A model generated the notes under the pieces. The model was not told the DNA's origin. It saw nothing but the letters and a program-made list of their open reading frames with translations, and did no database searches. Shown here one piece after another: positions 1-6,001 of a DNA stretch of 6,001 nucleotides (positions are counted from its first letter, which is position 1; every line of letters begins with the position of its first letter). Source of the stretch: a bacterium (lineage in GTDB: Bacteria > Krumholzibacteriota > Krumholzibacteriia > LZORAL124-64-63); assembly GCA_030591105.1 (NCBI GenBank), contig JAUVBS010000146.1, forward strand, positions 1 through 6,001, written 5' to 3'. The position numbers and the translations under genes are program-made.

Positions 1-1
1 A

Positions 2-1312
2 GCTCGACCGCGATCGCAGTGGTTATTCCGCGCGTTCTATGGTGCGACTATCGTTCTCGGCGTTGGTACGCTGTATTTTCTGTTGCGCGAACTGGATTTT
101 ACCGGATTACCGTGGCCCGCGCTGATTCTCTTCTTCGTCTTCTTGACGCTGGCCGATTCGAAGCTGGCCTCCTCGCAGATATCCGGCGGCCGCGTGCTGT
201 CCTCGAAATGCATCATTCTGGCTGTGATCGCTCTGTTCGGGCCCGCCGGGGCCGCCGGCATGGAGGCGCTTTCAGCGCTGTTACGTGGTTTCGTGCTGGG
301 CCGTATGGGGCTACGCAAGACGCTGTTTAACGCCGCGATGCTGGCGACCGCTGCCGCCGCCGCCGGTGTCGTTTACCACGCACTGCCGTTTTCCGACCAT
401 TTCGACGGACCGGCCTTCCTGTTGCCGCTCACGGCTGCCCTGATTGCTCACTCGGCCATCAATTACGTGCTGGTGATGTCGGTCCTGAGCCTCGACACGG
501 GGGTCCCGTTCCGGAGCGTGTCACGGCGCAATTACGGCTGGGTGCAACTGCGCAACGTACTCGATCTACCGTTCGCAGCCATGGTGATCTTGCTCTACCA
601 CCAAGCGGGAGCCTGGACGTTGGTACTGTTCGTGTTCCCGGTGCTGGCGCTCTTCCAGAGTGACAAGCTATTCTTGCGTATCAAGGAAGCGCACATCAAC
701 TCGATCGCTGCGCTGACCACCGCCCTTGAAGCGGACGAACCGTACACCCACGGACACAGTTACCGGGTGGCGAAGTATGCCGTGCGCATCGGGCGTGCCA
801 TGGGTATGAGCGATGCGGATCTGGAGGTGCTCGAGTACGGCGGCTTGCTACACGATATCGGCAAGATCGCGATCACCAACGATATCATCTGTAAGCCTGG
901 CCGTCTGACCGACTCGGAATACGCGGTCATGAAAACCCATCCGACCATCGGTGCGGACATCGTCGATCAGATCAGGTTCCTGCGCGATGCGACCGATCTG
1001 GTGCGCCACCACCACGAGCGGCCCGACGGCAAGGGCTATCCTCACGGGCTGCATAACGGCGAGATCAGCCTCGGCTGCCACATCCTGAACGCCTGCGACG
1101 CGTTCGATGCGATGACATCGGACCGTCCCTACCGCAAGGCGCTCAGCCCTGAAAAAGCCCTCGAGGAGCTGGTCAGCTACCGCGGCACCCAGTTCGACGT
1201 GACGGTAGTCGATACCGTGGCCAAGCTTTTCGCCGAGGGCGAGTTCGAATCTCTGCAAGACATGCCATTGCCGACCTTCCGCCAGGAACTGGTAACCGGA
1301 CGCGCCTCCTGA
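2..1312 (+). CDS. Membrane-anchored HD-GYP domain phosphohydrolase (5' partial)
   Basis: Partial gene: the frame is open from base 2, so the true start is upstream. A TTG at 83 could serve as a start, but choosing it would cut off a hydrophobic segment (codons about 8-25) that fits a first membrane helix. 436 codons are visible. Codons 8-220 hold about six hydrophobic segments (roughly 8-25, 38-52, 68-85, 110-127, 138-163, 190-220), consistent with an inner-membrane sensor region. Codons about 235-410 form an HD-GYP domain: THGHS (249-253), LLHDIGK with the HD pair at 284-285, HHHERPDGKGYP (336-347) and CDAFDAM with Asp 366. All expected metal-ligand and GYP residues appear present. The family hydrolyses cyclic-di-GMP to pGpG or GMP in the cytoplasm; activity here is inferred from the intact motifs. 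No GGDEF, EAL or receiver domain is seen. The stop lies 22 nt before purM, suggesting one transcript. What the membrane region senses is unknown. Confidence 0.9.
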   Translation, partial: ARPRSQWLFRAFYGATIVLGVGTLYFLLRELDFTGLPWPALILFFVFLTLADSKLASSQISGGRVLSSKCIILAVIALFGPAGAAGMEALSALLRGFVLGRMGLRKTLFNAAMLATAAAAAGVVYHALPFSDHFDGPAFLLPLTAALIAHSAINYVLVMSVLSLDTGVPFRSVSRRNYGWVQLRNVLDLPFAAMVILLYHQAGAWTLVLFVFPVLALFQSDKLFLRIKEAHINSIAALTTALEADEPYTHGHSYRVAKYAVRIGRAMGMSDADLEVLEYGGLLHDIGKIAITNDIICKPGRLTDSEYAVMKTHPTIGADIVDQIRFLRDATDLVRHHHERPDGKGYPHGLHNGEISLGCHILNACDAFDAMTSDRPYRKALSPEKALEELVSYRGTQFDVTVVDTVAKLFAEGEFESLQDMPLPTFRQELVTGRAS

Positions 1313-1322
1313 TCTCGACCCC

Positions 1323-1328
1323 AAGGAG
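1323..1328 (+). promoter_or_regulatory. Ribosome binding site of purM
   Basis: AAGGAG lies 6 nt before the ATG at 1335, a near-ideal Shine-Dalgarno match and spacing. It fixes the purM start and sits in the 22-nt gap after the HD-GYP stop codon, so purM can be translated independently from a shared mRNA. Confidence 0.85.
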
Positions 1329-1334
1329 CCGACC

Positions 1335-2351
1335 ATGAAATACGCCGACAGCGGTGTGAACATCGATGCCGCCGCCCGTGCGCTGGCGCGTAGCAAGCAG
1401 GCAGTCCGCGCGACCTGGGACGCGCGCGTCAAGAGTGACTTGGGTTCGTTCGGCGGGCTCTACCAGCCGGCGCCCGGCGAGCCACTGCTCGTAGCGAGCG
1501 TCGACGGGGTTGGTACCAAGGTGAAGATCGCAGCGGCCATGGGTCGTTACGACACCGTCGGCCAGGACCTCGTCAACCACTGCGTTGACGATATATTGGT
1601 CCAGGGGGCGGAGCCGCTCTTTTTCCTCGACTATTTTGCAACCAGCAAGCTGGACGAAGCGGTTTTACCCCAGGTGATCGCGGGCTTCGCGAGAGCGTGC
1701 GGAGAGAACGGTTGCGCCTTGCTCGGCGGCGAGACCGCCGAGATGCCCGGCGTCTACCTTGCGGGCGAATTCGATCTGGCAGGTACCATCGTTGGGCGGG
1801 TGCTCGAGGACGACCTGATCGACGGCTCGACCATTGCGGCGGGTGACCGCGTCTGGGGGCTACCGAGTAGCGGGCTGCACACCAACGGCTATTCACTGGC
1901 TCGCGCGTTGCTACTGGATCCTCCCGATCGCGGTGTCGCGGACCGCCCCGCTGTCCTCGACGGCGAGAGCGTGGGTGAAGTGTTGTTGGCGGTGCATCGC
2001 AGTTACCTGACCGACCTGCGGACGATCTGGGCCCACTGCGGCCGACCCGCGGTTCACGGGCTGGCCCATATCACCGGCGGCGGATTTTTCGACAACGTGC
2101 CGCGGGTGGTGCCGGACGGCCTGTGTGTCGTCATCGATCCGACGGCCTGGACGGTACCGCCGATCTTCCAGTTGATCGCCGATCTTGGTCGGGTCGCGCC
2201 ACAAGAGATGTACCGCGTCTTCAACATGGGGATCGGCATGATCGTGATCGCTGCTCCCGACGCCGACCTCACTGATCTGGCCGCCGTGGGCGCGATTCAG
2301 CTCGGCAGCGTTGCAACCAACGCCGAGCGCAAGGTCGATCTGGCGCTTTAA
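1335..2351 (+). CDS. purM: Phosphoribosylformylglycinamidine cyclo-ligase (AIR synthetase)
   Basis: Cytoplasmic enzyme of de novo purine synthesis: it closes the imidazole ring, converting FGAM to AIR with ATP. The 338-residue length matches the family (E. coli PurM is about 345). The N-terminus begins YADSGVNIDA, the typical PurM opening. Further signatures are DGVGTK (57-62), the LVNHCVDDILVQGAEPLFF region around residue 80-100 (CVDDILVQGAEPLFFLDYF), GGETAEMPG (131-139), SSGLHTNGYSL (178-188) and HITGGGFFDN (245-254), followed by VFNMGIGM near the C-terminus. The ATG-binding and dimer-forming AIRS N- and C-terminal domains are both complete. The ATG start is supported by AAGGAG 6 nt upstream. 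purN, which follows purM in many gammaproteobacteria, is absent; a 357-bp gap and a regulator follow instead. The motif wording (LHTNGYS rather than PHSNGYS) differs from the enterobacterial form. No purine riboswitch or PurR-like box was seen upstream. Confidence 0.97.
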   Translation: MKYADSGVNIDAAARALARSKQAVRATWDARVKSDLGSFGGLYQPAPGEPLLVASVDGVGTKVKIAAAMGRYDTVGQDLVNHCVDDILVQGAEPLFFLDYFATSKLDEAVLPQVIAGFARACGENGCALLGGETAEMPGVYLAGEFDLAGTIVGRVLEDDLIDGSTIAAGDRVWGLPSSGLHTNGYSLARALLLDPPDRGVADRPAVLDGESVGEVLLAVHRSYLTDLRTIWAHCGRPAVHGLAHITGGGFFDNVPRVVPDGLCVVIDPTAWTVPPIFQLIADLGRVAPQEMYRVFNMGIGMIVIAAPDADLTDLAAVGAIQLGSVATNAERKVDLAL

Positions 2352-2630
2352 AACCGCTATCCCCTGCCAATGAGTTTCGGCCTGTCCGGGTGTCTCATCC
2401 GGAGCACCGTCTTGTAACACCGCGTTAACATCTTGTCCGGTAAGACGATCCCGCTAAGTGGTCGCCACGGAGTGTCATCCCTGATCCCACATCCGACCGC
2501 GGAATCGAGCGAGCGGACGTCTGGCGGTCACAACTCTGCTGCTCACGCCCGACGGTCGATCCCGCGCAACAGACTCTACAGACGAATGTTACGTTGACCG
2601 TGGGCAGTGCCGTAGACGAACCGGCCGCAC

Positions 2631-2641
2631 GGAACCGTTCC
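2631..2641. promoter_or_regulatory. Possible operator palindrome GGAACcGTTCC
   Basis: A perfect 5-bp inverted repeat around one central base, 68 nt before the GTG start of the activator gene. Its position suits an operator or autoregulatory site, but an 11-bp palindrome is expected by chance fairly often in GC-rich DNA, and no second copy was noticed nearby. Confidence 0.2.
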
Positions 2642-2696
2642 TGCACTGTCGACCACTGCGCAAGGCTGAGCAGATGAGTGGTTCGCAACAGACAAC

Positions 2697-2703
2697 AAGG
2701 AGG
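2697..2703 (+). promoter_or_regulatory. Ribosome binding site deciding a GTG start
   Basis: AAGGAGG ends 5 nt before GTG at 2709, a full anti-Shine-Dalgarno match. It is the strongest site in the window and the main reason for starting the activator gene at GTG 2709 rather than at a downstream ATG. Confidence 0.85.
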
Positions 2704-2708
2704 TTTCT

Positions 2709-4301
2709 GTGATACAGGCGCGGTTGTGGCAGGAGGAGATGCGCAACTTTCCGTGGGGGAACACCGGGGCGGCTCTCTGGGTCGTCCGCCAGGTTGGCAG
2801 CGATAGCAGCGGGCCGTTGCATCTACTGTTCGCCTGGTCCGCCGGGCACAGCGGCGGTCCGGGACACGGCCAGGTACCGCTAGGTGCGCTGCTGCGTACG
2901 CTGCAGAGCGGCCGGGGCGAGGAGATCGCCTTGCAGAAGGGCGGTTCGCCGGCCAGGCAGCAGGCGCCGGGCGTGCCGGACGGCTTGGCCGGGGCGGCCA
3001 GATGGGGGTGCGAACCGAAGCTGTGGATCGAGCCGATCGGCGAGGATCGCGACTGCCGGGGAGCGTTCGCCATCTTGTTCGACGCCGCCGGCCCCTGGGG
3101 AGAAGCGGTGCGGCTGTGGGGGCGCAACTTTGCCGCACGCATCTCTCCTCTGCTACCGCTGTTTCCAGTCTGGCCCGGATCCGGCACCCCGGCGCGGTCG
3201 GCCACCTTGCTCACACAACCGCCCACGCTCTTTCCCGTCGATGGCTTCACCGTCCGGCAGCCGCCGACCGACCGTTCGTGCGGCGGACCGATCCTGCCTC
3301 TACCCCGCCCGGTCTGTATCGGGGGCCTGCCCGGAGCGGTCGGCGTCAGCGGCGAGATGATGCAGATCGGCCGGAGTGTCGCGGCGGTCGCTGCCGGCGA
3401 CGTGAATGTTCTACTGTTCGGAGAGAGCGGTACTGGCAAGGAGATCGTTGCCCGCGCGATCCATCTCGGTAGCGACCGGCGGGATGCGCGGCTGGTCGGT
3501 CAGAACTGTGCGGCGCTGCCCGAAACCCTGTTCGAAAGCGAACTGTTTGGTCACAAAGCCGGGTCGTTCACCGGTGCGGTCGCCGACAAACCGGGTTTAC
3601 TCGAGGCGGCGCACGGCGGCACGTTCTTCCTCGACGAGATCGGCGACATGCCATTGGTGCTGCAGATAAAGCTGCTGCGGGTAATCCAGGAGCGTCAGGT
3701 CCGGCGTATCGGCGAACTCGACGGCCGGCCGGTCGATATCCGCTTCATCGCGGCGACCCACAAGAATCTGGAGACCGAGATCGAGGCGGGGCGGTTCCGG
3801 CTCGACTTCTATTTTCGGCTGAAGGTGGTCTGCTTGACCATCCCGCCGCTGCGCCGGCGCCCCGAGGACATCGGGCATCTGCTCGCCTATTTCGTGGGCA
3901 AATGCGACCGCGATCCGGCGCAGATGGCGATCAGCGACCAAGCCCTCACACTGCTGCAGGCCTGGCGTTGGCCCGGCAACGTGCGCGAGCTGGAGAATGA
4001 GGTCCAACGGCTACTCGCCCTGCACCCGGACGTTCGAGTCATCCGCCGCCGGCATCTGTCCGACGAGATCCAGGCCGCCGGTCAGCCGGCCATCGCCGCG
4101 AACGACCTTGGCGCGTTGCGGCCTCTGGATCAGGCCGGCGAAATGCTCGAGCGGTATTTGATACGCAAAGCCATCGCGGCCACGGCGGGACGTAAGGCGG
4201 CAGCCGCGCGTCGGCTGGGGCTGTCGCGGCAAGGGTTGTACAAGAAGCTCAATCGCTACGGGATGACTGACTTGATCAAGCGGGTGCCGCAGGGTGGATA
4301 G
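2709..4301 (+). CDS. Orphan sigma-54-dependent transcriptional activator (AAA+ and Fis-type HTH)
   Basis: A 530-residue bacterial enhancer-binding protein, expected to hydrolyse ATP to remodel sigma-54 RNA polymerase at promoters. Residues 1 to about 220 are an unrecognised N-terminal region. It has no receiver domain; the stretch around 110-150 ends a bit like a GAF domain, but this is a weak guess. The AAA+ domain spans about 222-440: Walker A GESGTGKE (238-245), sigma-54 contact loop GSFTGA (285-290, Ser where GAFTGA is canonical), Walker B FFLDE (306-310), arginine-finger segment FRLDFYFRL (Arg 364 and Arg 370), and sensor II WPGNVRELEN (421-430). A Fis-type helix-turn-helix lies at about 487-519 (GRKAAAARRLGLSRQGLYKK). 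The GTG start is fixed by AAGGAGG 5 nt upstream. The absence of a receiver suggests control by a ligand or partner protein. No target promoter is visible in the window. The stop codon TAG (4299-4301) touches the first base of the inverted-repeat element that follows. Confidence 0.92.
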   Translation: MIQARLWQEEMRNFPWGNTGAALWVVRQVGSDSSGPLHLLFAWSAGHSGGPGHGQVPLGALLRTLQSGRGEEIALQKGGSPARQQAPGVPDGLAGAARWGCEPKLWIEPIGEDRDCRGAFAILFDAAGPWGEAVRLWGRNFAARISPLLPLFPVWPGSGTPARSATLLTQPPTLFPVDGFTVRQPPTDRSCGGPILPLPRPVCIGGLPGAVGVSGEMMQIGRSVAAVAAGDVNVLLFGESGTGKEIVARAIHLGSDRRDARLVGQNCAALPETLFESELFGHKAGSFTGAVADKPGLLEAAHGGTFFLDEIGDMPLVLQIKLLRVIQERQVRRIGELDGRPVDIRFIAATHKNLETEIEAGRFRLDFYFRLKVVCLTIPPLRRRPEDIGHLLAYFVGKCDRDPAQMAISDQALTLLQAWRWPGNVRELENEVQRLLALHPDVRVIRRRHLSDEIQAAGQPAIAANDLGALRPLDQAGEMLERYLIRKAIAATAGRKAAAARRLGLSRQGLYKKLNRYGMTDLIKRVPQGG

Positions 4302-4328
4302 GGTAACACCTTGGTCGTGGGGGCGTTC

Positions 4329-4349
4329 GCCGCCACCTCCTGTGGCGGC
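4329..4349. repeat. Inner hairpin A of the inverted-repeat element
   Basis: GCCGCCAC (4329-4336) and GTGGCGGC (4342-4349) are perfect complements around the 5-nt loop CTCCT, a very stable 8-bp stem, seven of them... six of eight pairs being G-C rich in character. It sits 6 nt inside the left arm and forms one branch of the predicted multi-branched fold. Confidence 0.8.
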
Positions 4350-4352
4350 TCA

Positions 4353-4392
4353 CTCCGCACTACGGCTCCTCCGCCATCCTGGCTGCGGAGCC
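4353..4392. repeat. Inner hairpin B with two competing pairings
   Basis: Two overlapping stems are possible: CTCCGCA (4353-4359) with TGCGGAG (4384-4390), 7 bp; or GGCTCC (4364-4369) with GGAGCC (4387-4392), 6 bp. They share GGAG at 4387-4390 and so exclude each other. A small GCC/GGC stem (4373-4375, 4381-4383) can form inside the 7-bp version. An outer TCAC/GTGA pair (4350-4353, 4396-4399) can close the 6-bp version. Confidence 0.65.
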
Positions 4393-4498
4393 TTCGTGAG
4401 GCCCCACGACCAAGGTGTTACCCCATCCGCCCCGGACGCATGCTGCGGACGGCAACCGCTGCTCGACAACCGGCCGGGCTCCGGCTATGTTGCCTGCC

Positions 4499-6001
4499 AT
4501 GAAATCCGGCATTCCTATCCGCGCCGACGCGGCCTTCAGGCTGCGCTGGCCCGATCCTGAGACAGCTCTGGCCGTGCTGGCCGGGGTGATGCTGACCACC
4601 GCAATGCCACCGCTACGCTGGACGGGGCCGCTGGCCGTCGTTGCGTTGGCGTTACTGTTCTCGCTTCTGGCCGATGCCCGACGCCCGGAGCGCACTGCGT
4701 GGGCCTTCGGCCTGGCGCATCAGACGACGCTCTTGTACTGGCTGTTTTTTCTCGATCCGGCCAAATCCATTCCGACCCGCGCCCTTGTCCCGATTCAGGC
4801 CTCTTTGGCCATCCTGTACGTTTCGCTGTTCTATTTGCTGCTCGGCTGGGCGCTGCGCGGTGTGCGCCGTCGCCTGGGTCCGGGTGGTGCGCTGGCGCTG
4901 TTACCGGTTCTCTGGACGATGATCGAAACAGCACGCGGGTGGGGCGAACTGGGCTTTCCGTGGTGTTTGAGCGGCTCGGCCTGGCTGGGGCTACCGGTCG
5001 AACGGTTGGCTGCCGTAAGCGGTGAGATCGGTCTCTCGGCCGCGACGGCGGCTGCCGGCGCGGCGCTGGTGGTCGTACCGAGGATGCTGCGGTCGGTTCC
5101 CGAAACTGCCGGCGCCGGATTTGCCGACGGCCGTGGCCCGGAACGGTTCTTACCGATTCTAGCGATTGCGATGTGGTCGGCGCTGGCCATAAGTGCGCTG
5201 GTCGATAATCCGCTACCGGACGATCAGGGGGACTCATCGGCACCAGTGCCACAACGGATCGTCGTGGCCGCCGTGCAGGCGGCCGTCGCGCTGGACGACA
5301 AGTGGGACAGCGCGAGGATCGATTCGACAATCAACCCCTACACGGAGCTGACCGGCGTTGCGGCCGCGGCCGGCGCGGAGTTGGTCGTCTGGGCGGAGAC
5401 CGCTGTTCCGGTTTACCTGCGTTACGATGCCGAGCGGATCGCCTGGGTGCGTGATCTGGCGCGCGAGAACTCAGTCTATCTGTACACCGGTTTTCCGGAC
5501 GCCGATCGGTCCGCGAGCGGAGAGTTATGGCGTTACAACGGTTCGGGGCTCTTTTCACCGGCAGGAGTTCTGATCGACCGCTATGCCAAGCACCATCTAC
5601 TGCCCATCGGCGAGCGGATGCCATTCTCTCGTTACTTCCCCTTCCTGGCGCGCATCAACGTAGGGCAGGCGGAATGGCAGCCCGGCGAACCGCCATCACC
5701 GCTGACGATCGAAACGGCCGCGGGCAGTGTCAGCTTCGCGGGTCTGATCTGTTACGAAGTCATCTTCGCCGATCTGGCTCGCCAGGCGGTGCGGCGCGGT
5801 AGCCAGATGCTGGTGAACATCACCAATGACGGTTGGTTCGGCCGCACGGCTGGCCCGCGCCAGCACGCGGAGATGACGCGGCTGCGGGCCATCGAATGCG
5901 GGGTGCCGGTGATCCGCTGCGCGAACAACGGGATCAGCTTCATCTGTGATGGGCGCGGTCGTTATCTGGGGTGGGCCGATCTCGGCGAGCGCACCGTGGT
6001 C
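4499..6001 (+). CDS. lnt: Apolipoprotein N-acyltransferase (3' partial)
   Basis: Inner-membrane enzyme that transfers an acyl chain from phospholipid to the N-terminal cysteine of apolipoproteins, the last step of lipoprotein maturation. 501 codons are present with no stop before the window edge; E. coli Lnt has about 512, so only the C-terminal end, likely including the last membrane helix, is missing. Residues about 22-235 contain several hydrophobic segments and the family motif ETARGWGELGFPW. From about residue 258 runs the nitrilase-like periplasmic domain. Catalytic residues line up with E. coli Glu267-Lys335-Cys387: Glu300 (VVWAETAVP), Lys364 (YAKHHLLPIGERMPF) and Cys418 (LICYEVIF), with similar spacing. 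ITNDGWFG and RCANNGIS follow. The start is uncertain: ATG 4499 and in-frame ATG 4487 both lack a clear ribosome binding site. A 5-bp GC hairpin (GCCGG/CCGGC, 4473-4485) ends 1 nt before 4487, which slightly favours 4499. The common partner corC is not upstream. Confidence 0.95.
   Translation, partial: MKSGIPIRADAAFRLRWPDPETALAVLAGVMLTTAMPPLRWTGPLAVVALALLFSLLADARRPERTAWAFGLAHQTTLLYWLFFLDPAKSIPTRALVPIQASLAILYVSLFYLLLGWALRGVRRRLGPGGALALLPVLWTMIETARGWGELGFPWCLSGSAWLGLPVERLAAVSGEIGLSAATAAAGAALVVVPRMLRSVPETAGAGFADGRGPERFLPILAIAMWSALAISALVDNPLPDDQGDSSAPVPQRIVVAAVQAAVALDDKWDSARIDSTINPYTELTGVAAAAGAELVVWAETAVPVYLRYDAERIAWVRDLARENSVYLYTGFPDADRSASGELWRYNGSGLFSPAGVLIDRYAKHHLLPIGERMPFSRYFPFLARINVGQAEWQPGEPPSPLTIETAAGSVSFAGLICYEVIFADLARQAVRRGSQMLVNITNDGWFGRTAGPRQHAEMTRLRAIECGVPVIRCANNGISFICDGRGRYLGWADLGERTVV

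Larger units (their letters stand above)
2352..2708 (+). other. Intergenic region between purM and the sigma-54 activator gene
   Basis: 357 bp without a supported gene. Possible signals, all weak: a 5-bp hairpin TCCGG/CCGGA (2385-2389, 2399-2403) with no T-run, which is not a convincing terminator; a GACCGC/GCGGTC pair (2495-2500, 2524-2529); a TTGACC hexamer at 2594-2599 with no good -10 partner; a GGAACcGTTCC palindrome (2631-2641); and an ACCACT/AGTGGT inverted pair (2652-2657, 2677-2682) just before the ribosome binding site. The promoter of the activator gene presumably lies here, but I cannot place it. I saw no -24/-12 sigma-54 promoter. The longest + strand mini-frames are very short and lack ribosome binding sites. 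Confidence 0.6.
4301..4423. repeat. Structured inverted-repeat element, 22-bp perfect arms
   Basis: The left arm 4301-4322 (begins GGGTAACACC) is the exact reverse complement of the right arm 4402-4423 (ends GGTGTTACCC). Allowing one mismatch (4300/4424) and one G-T pair (4295/4429), the pairing extends outward to 4292 and 4432, about 31 positions per arm. The 79-nt interior holds more hairpins, giving a branched fold if transcribed or a cruciform in DNA. It fills most of the gap between the activator and lnt and overlaps the activator stop codon. No T-run follows the right arm, so it is not a standard intrinsic terminator, although it could still slow polymerase or shield the upstream mRNA end from exonucleases. 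The terminal symmetry and small size resemble a MITE or dispersed palindromic repeat. I cannot assign a family and see no clear target-site duplication. Confidence 0.85.

Noticed and set aside
83..85. TTG at 83 as the true start of the HD-GYP gene
   Set aside because: The frame is open to the window edge and the residues before it form a plausible membrane helix, so the gene most likely starts upstream.
2385..2403. TCCGG/CCGGA hairpin as the purM terminator
   Set aside because: The stem is only 5 bp with a 9-nt loop and no following T-run.
2370..2417. 15-codon mini-ORF after purM as a leader peptide
   Set aside because: There is no ribosome binding site, no regulatory codon run, and no attenuator-like hairpin pair behind it.
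2413..2420. TAACACC in the purM-activator gap as a second copy of the repeat-arm sequence
   Set aside because: Only 7-8 bases match the arm, there is no partner arm nearby, and this is expected by chance.
2576..3439. Long minus-strand open frame opposite the activator gene
   Set aside because: It is antisense to clear AAA+ coding sequence, has low-complexity Pro/Ser/Arg composition and no recognisable domain; it is typical of GC-rich shadow frames.
4301..4423. Inverted repeat as an ordinary Rho-independent terminator
   Set aside because: The stem is very long, the enclosed region is about 80 nt and branched, and no T-run follows on either strand.
4294..4560. Small + strand frames across the inverted-repeat element
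   Set aside because: They read through the palindrome and into lnt in the wrong frame, with no ribosome binding site and no family resemblance.
4536..5330. 264-codon minus-strand open frame opposite lnt
   Set aside because: It is Arg/Pro-rich, without motifs, and lies opposite the well-supported lnt frame.

Overview
This is a GC-rich bacterial window. All recognised genes lie on the + strand in a compact layout: a membrane-bound HD-GYP phosphohydrolase (its 5' end is off the left edge), purM (AIR synthetase), an orphan sigma-54-dependent activator, and lnt (apolipoprotein N-acyltransferase, its 3' end off the right edge). Lnt implies a diderm with lipoproteins to N-acylate. The wording of conserved motifs in PurM (SSGLHTNGYS) and Lnt (CYEVIF, ITNDGWFG, RCANNGIS) looks less like Enterobacteria-type gammaproteobacteria and more like FCB-group or other GC-rich environmental diderms. 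That placement is an impression from memory of the families, not a search.

Layout. 2-1312: multi-pass membrane HD-GYP protein with complete metal and GYP motifs. After 22 nt with a clean AAGGAG comes purM (1335-2351), probably in the same transcript. 2352-2708 is a 357-bp gap without a supported gene; it ends in a strong AAGGAGG before a GTG start. 2709-4301: AAA+ activator with an unrecognised N-terminal region of about 230 residues, a GSFTGA loop and a Fis-type helix-turn-helix. 4301-4423: a conspicuous structured element with 22-bp perfect inverted arms enclosing further hairpins; its imperfect arm extension runs into the 3' end and stop codon of the activator gene. 4499-6001: lnt, 501 codons present, open to the window end, with the Glu-Lys-Cys triad.

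How the genes relate. The HD-GYP enzyme (cyclic-di-GMP breakdown by family) and PurM (fifth step of purine synthesis) may be co-transcribed, but no functional coupling is shown. The activator would switch on sigma-54 promoters elsewhere, since I found no convincing -24/-12 site here. Lnt is a housekeeping envelope enzyme. The most unusual object is the inverted-repeat element between the activator and lnt. It looks like a mobile or dispersed palindromic repeat or a structured RNA element rather than a simple terminator. I saw no tRNA, rRNA, CRISPR array or intact insertion sequence.
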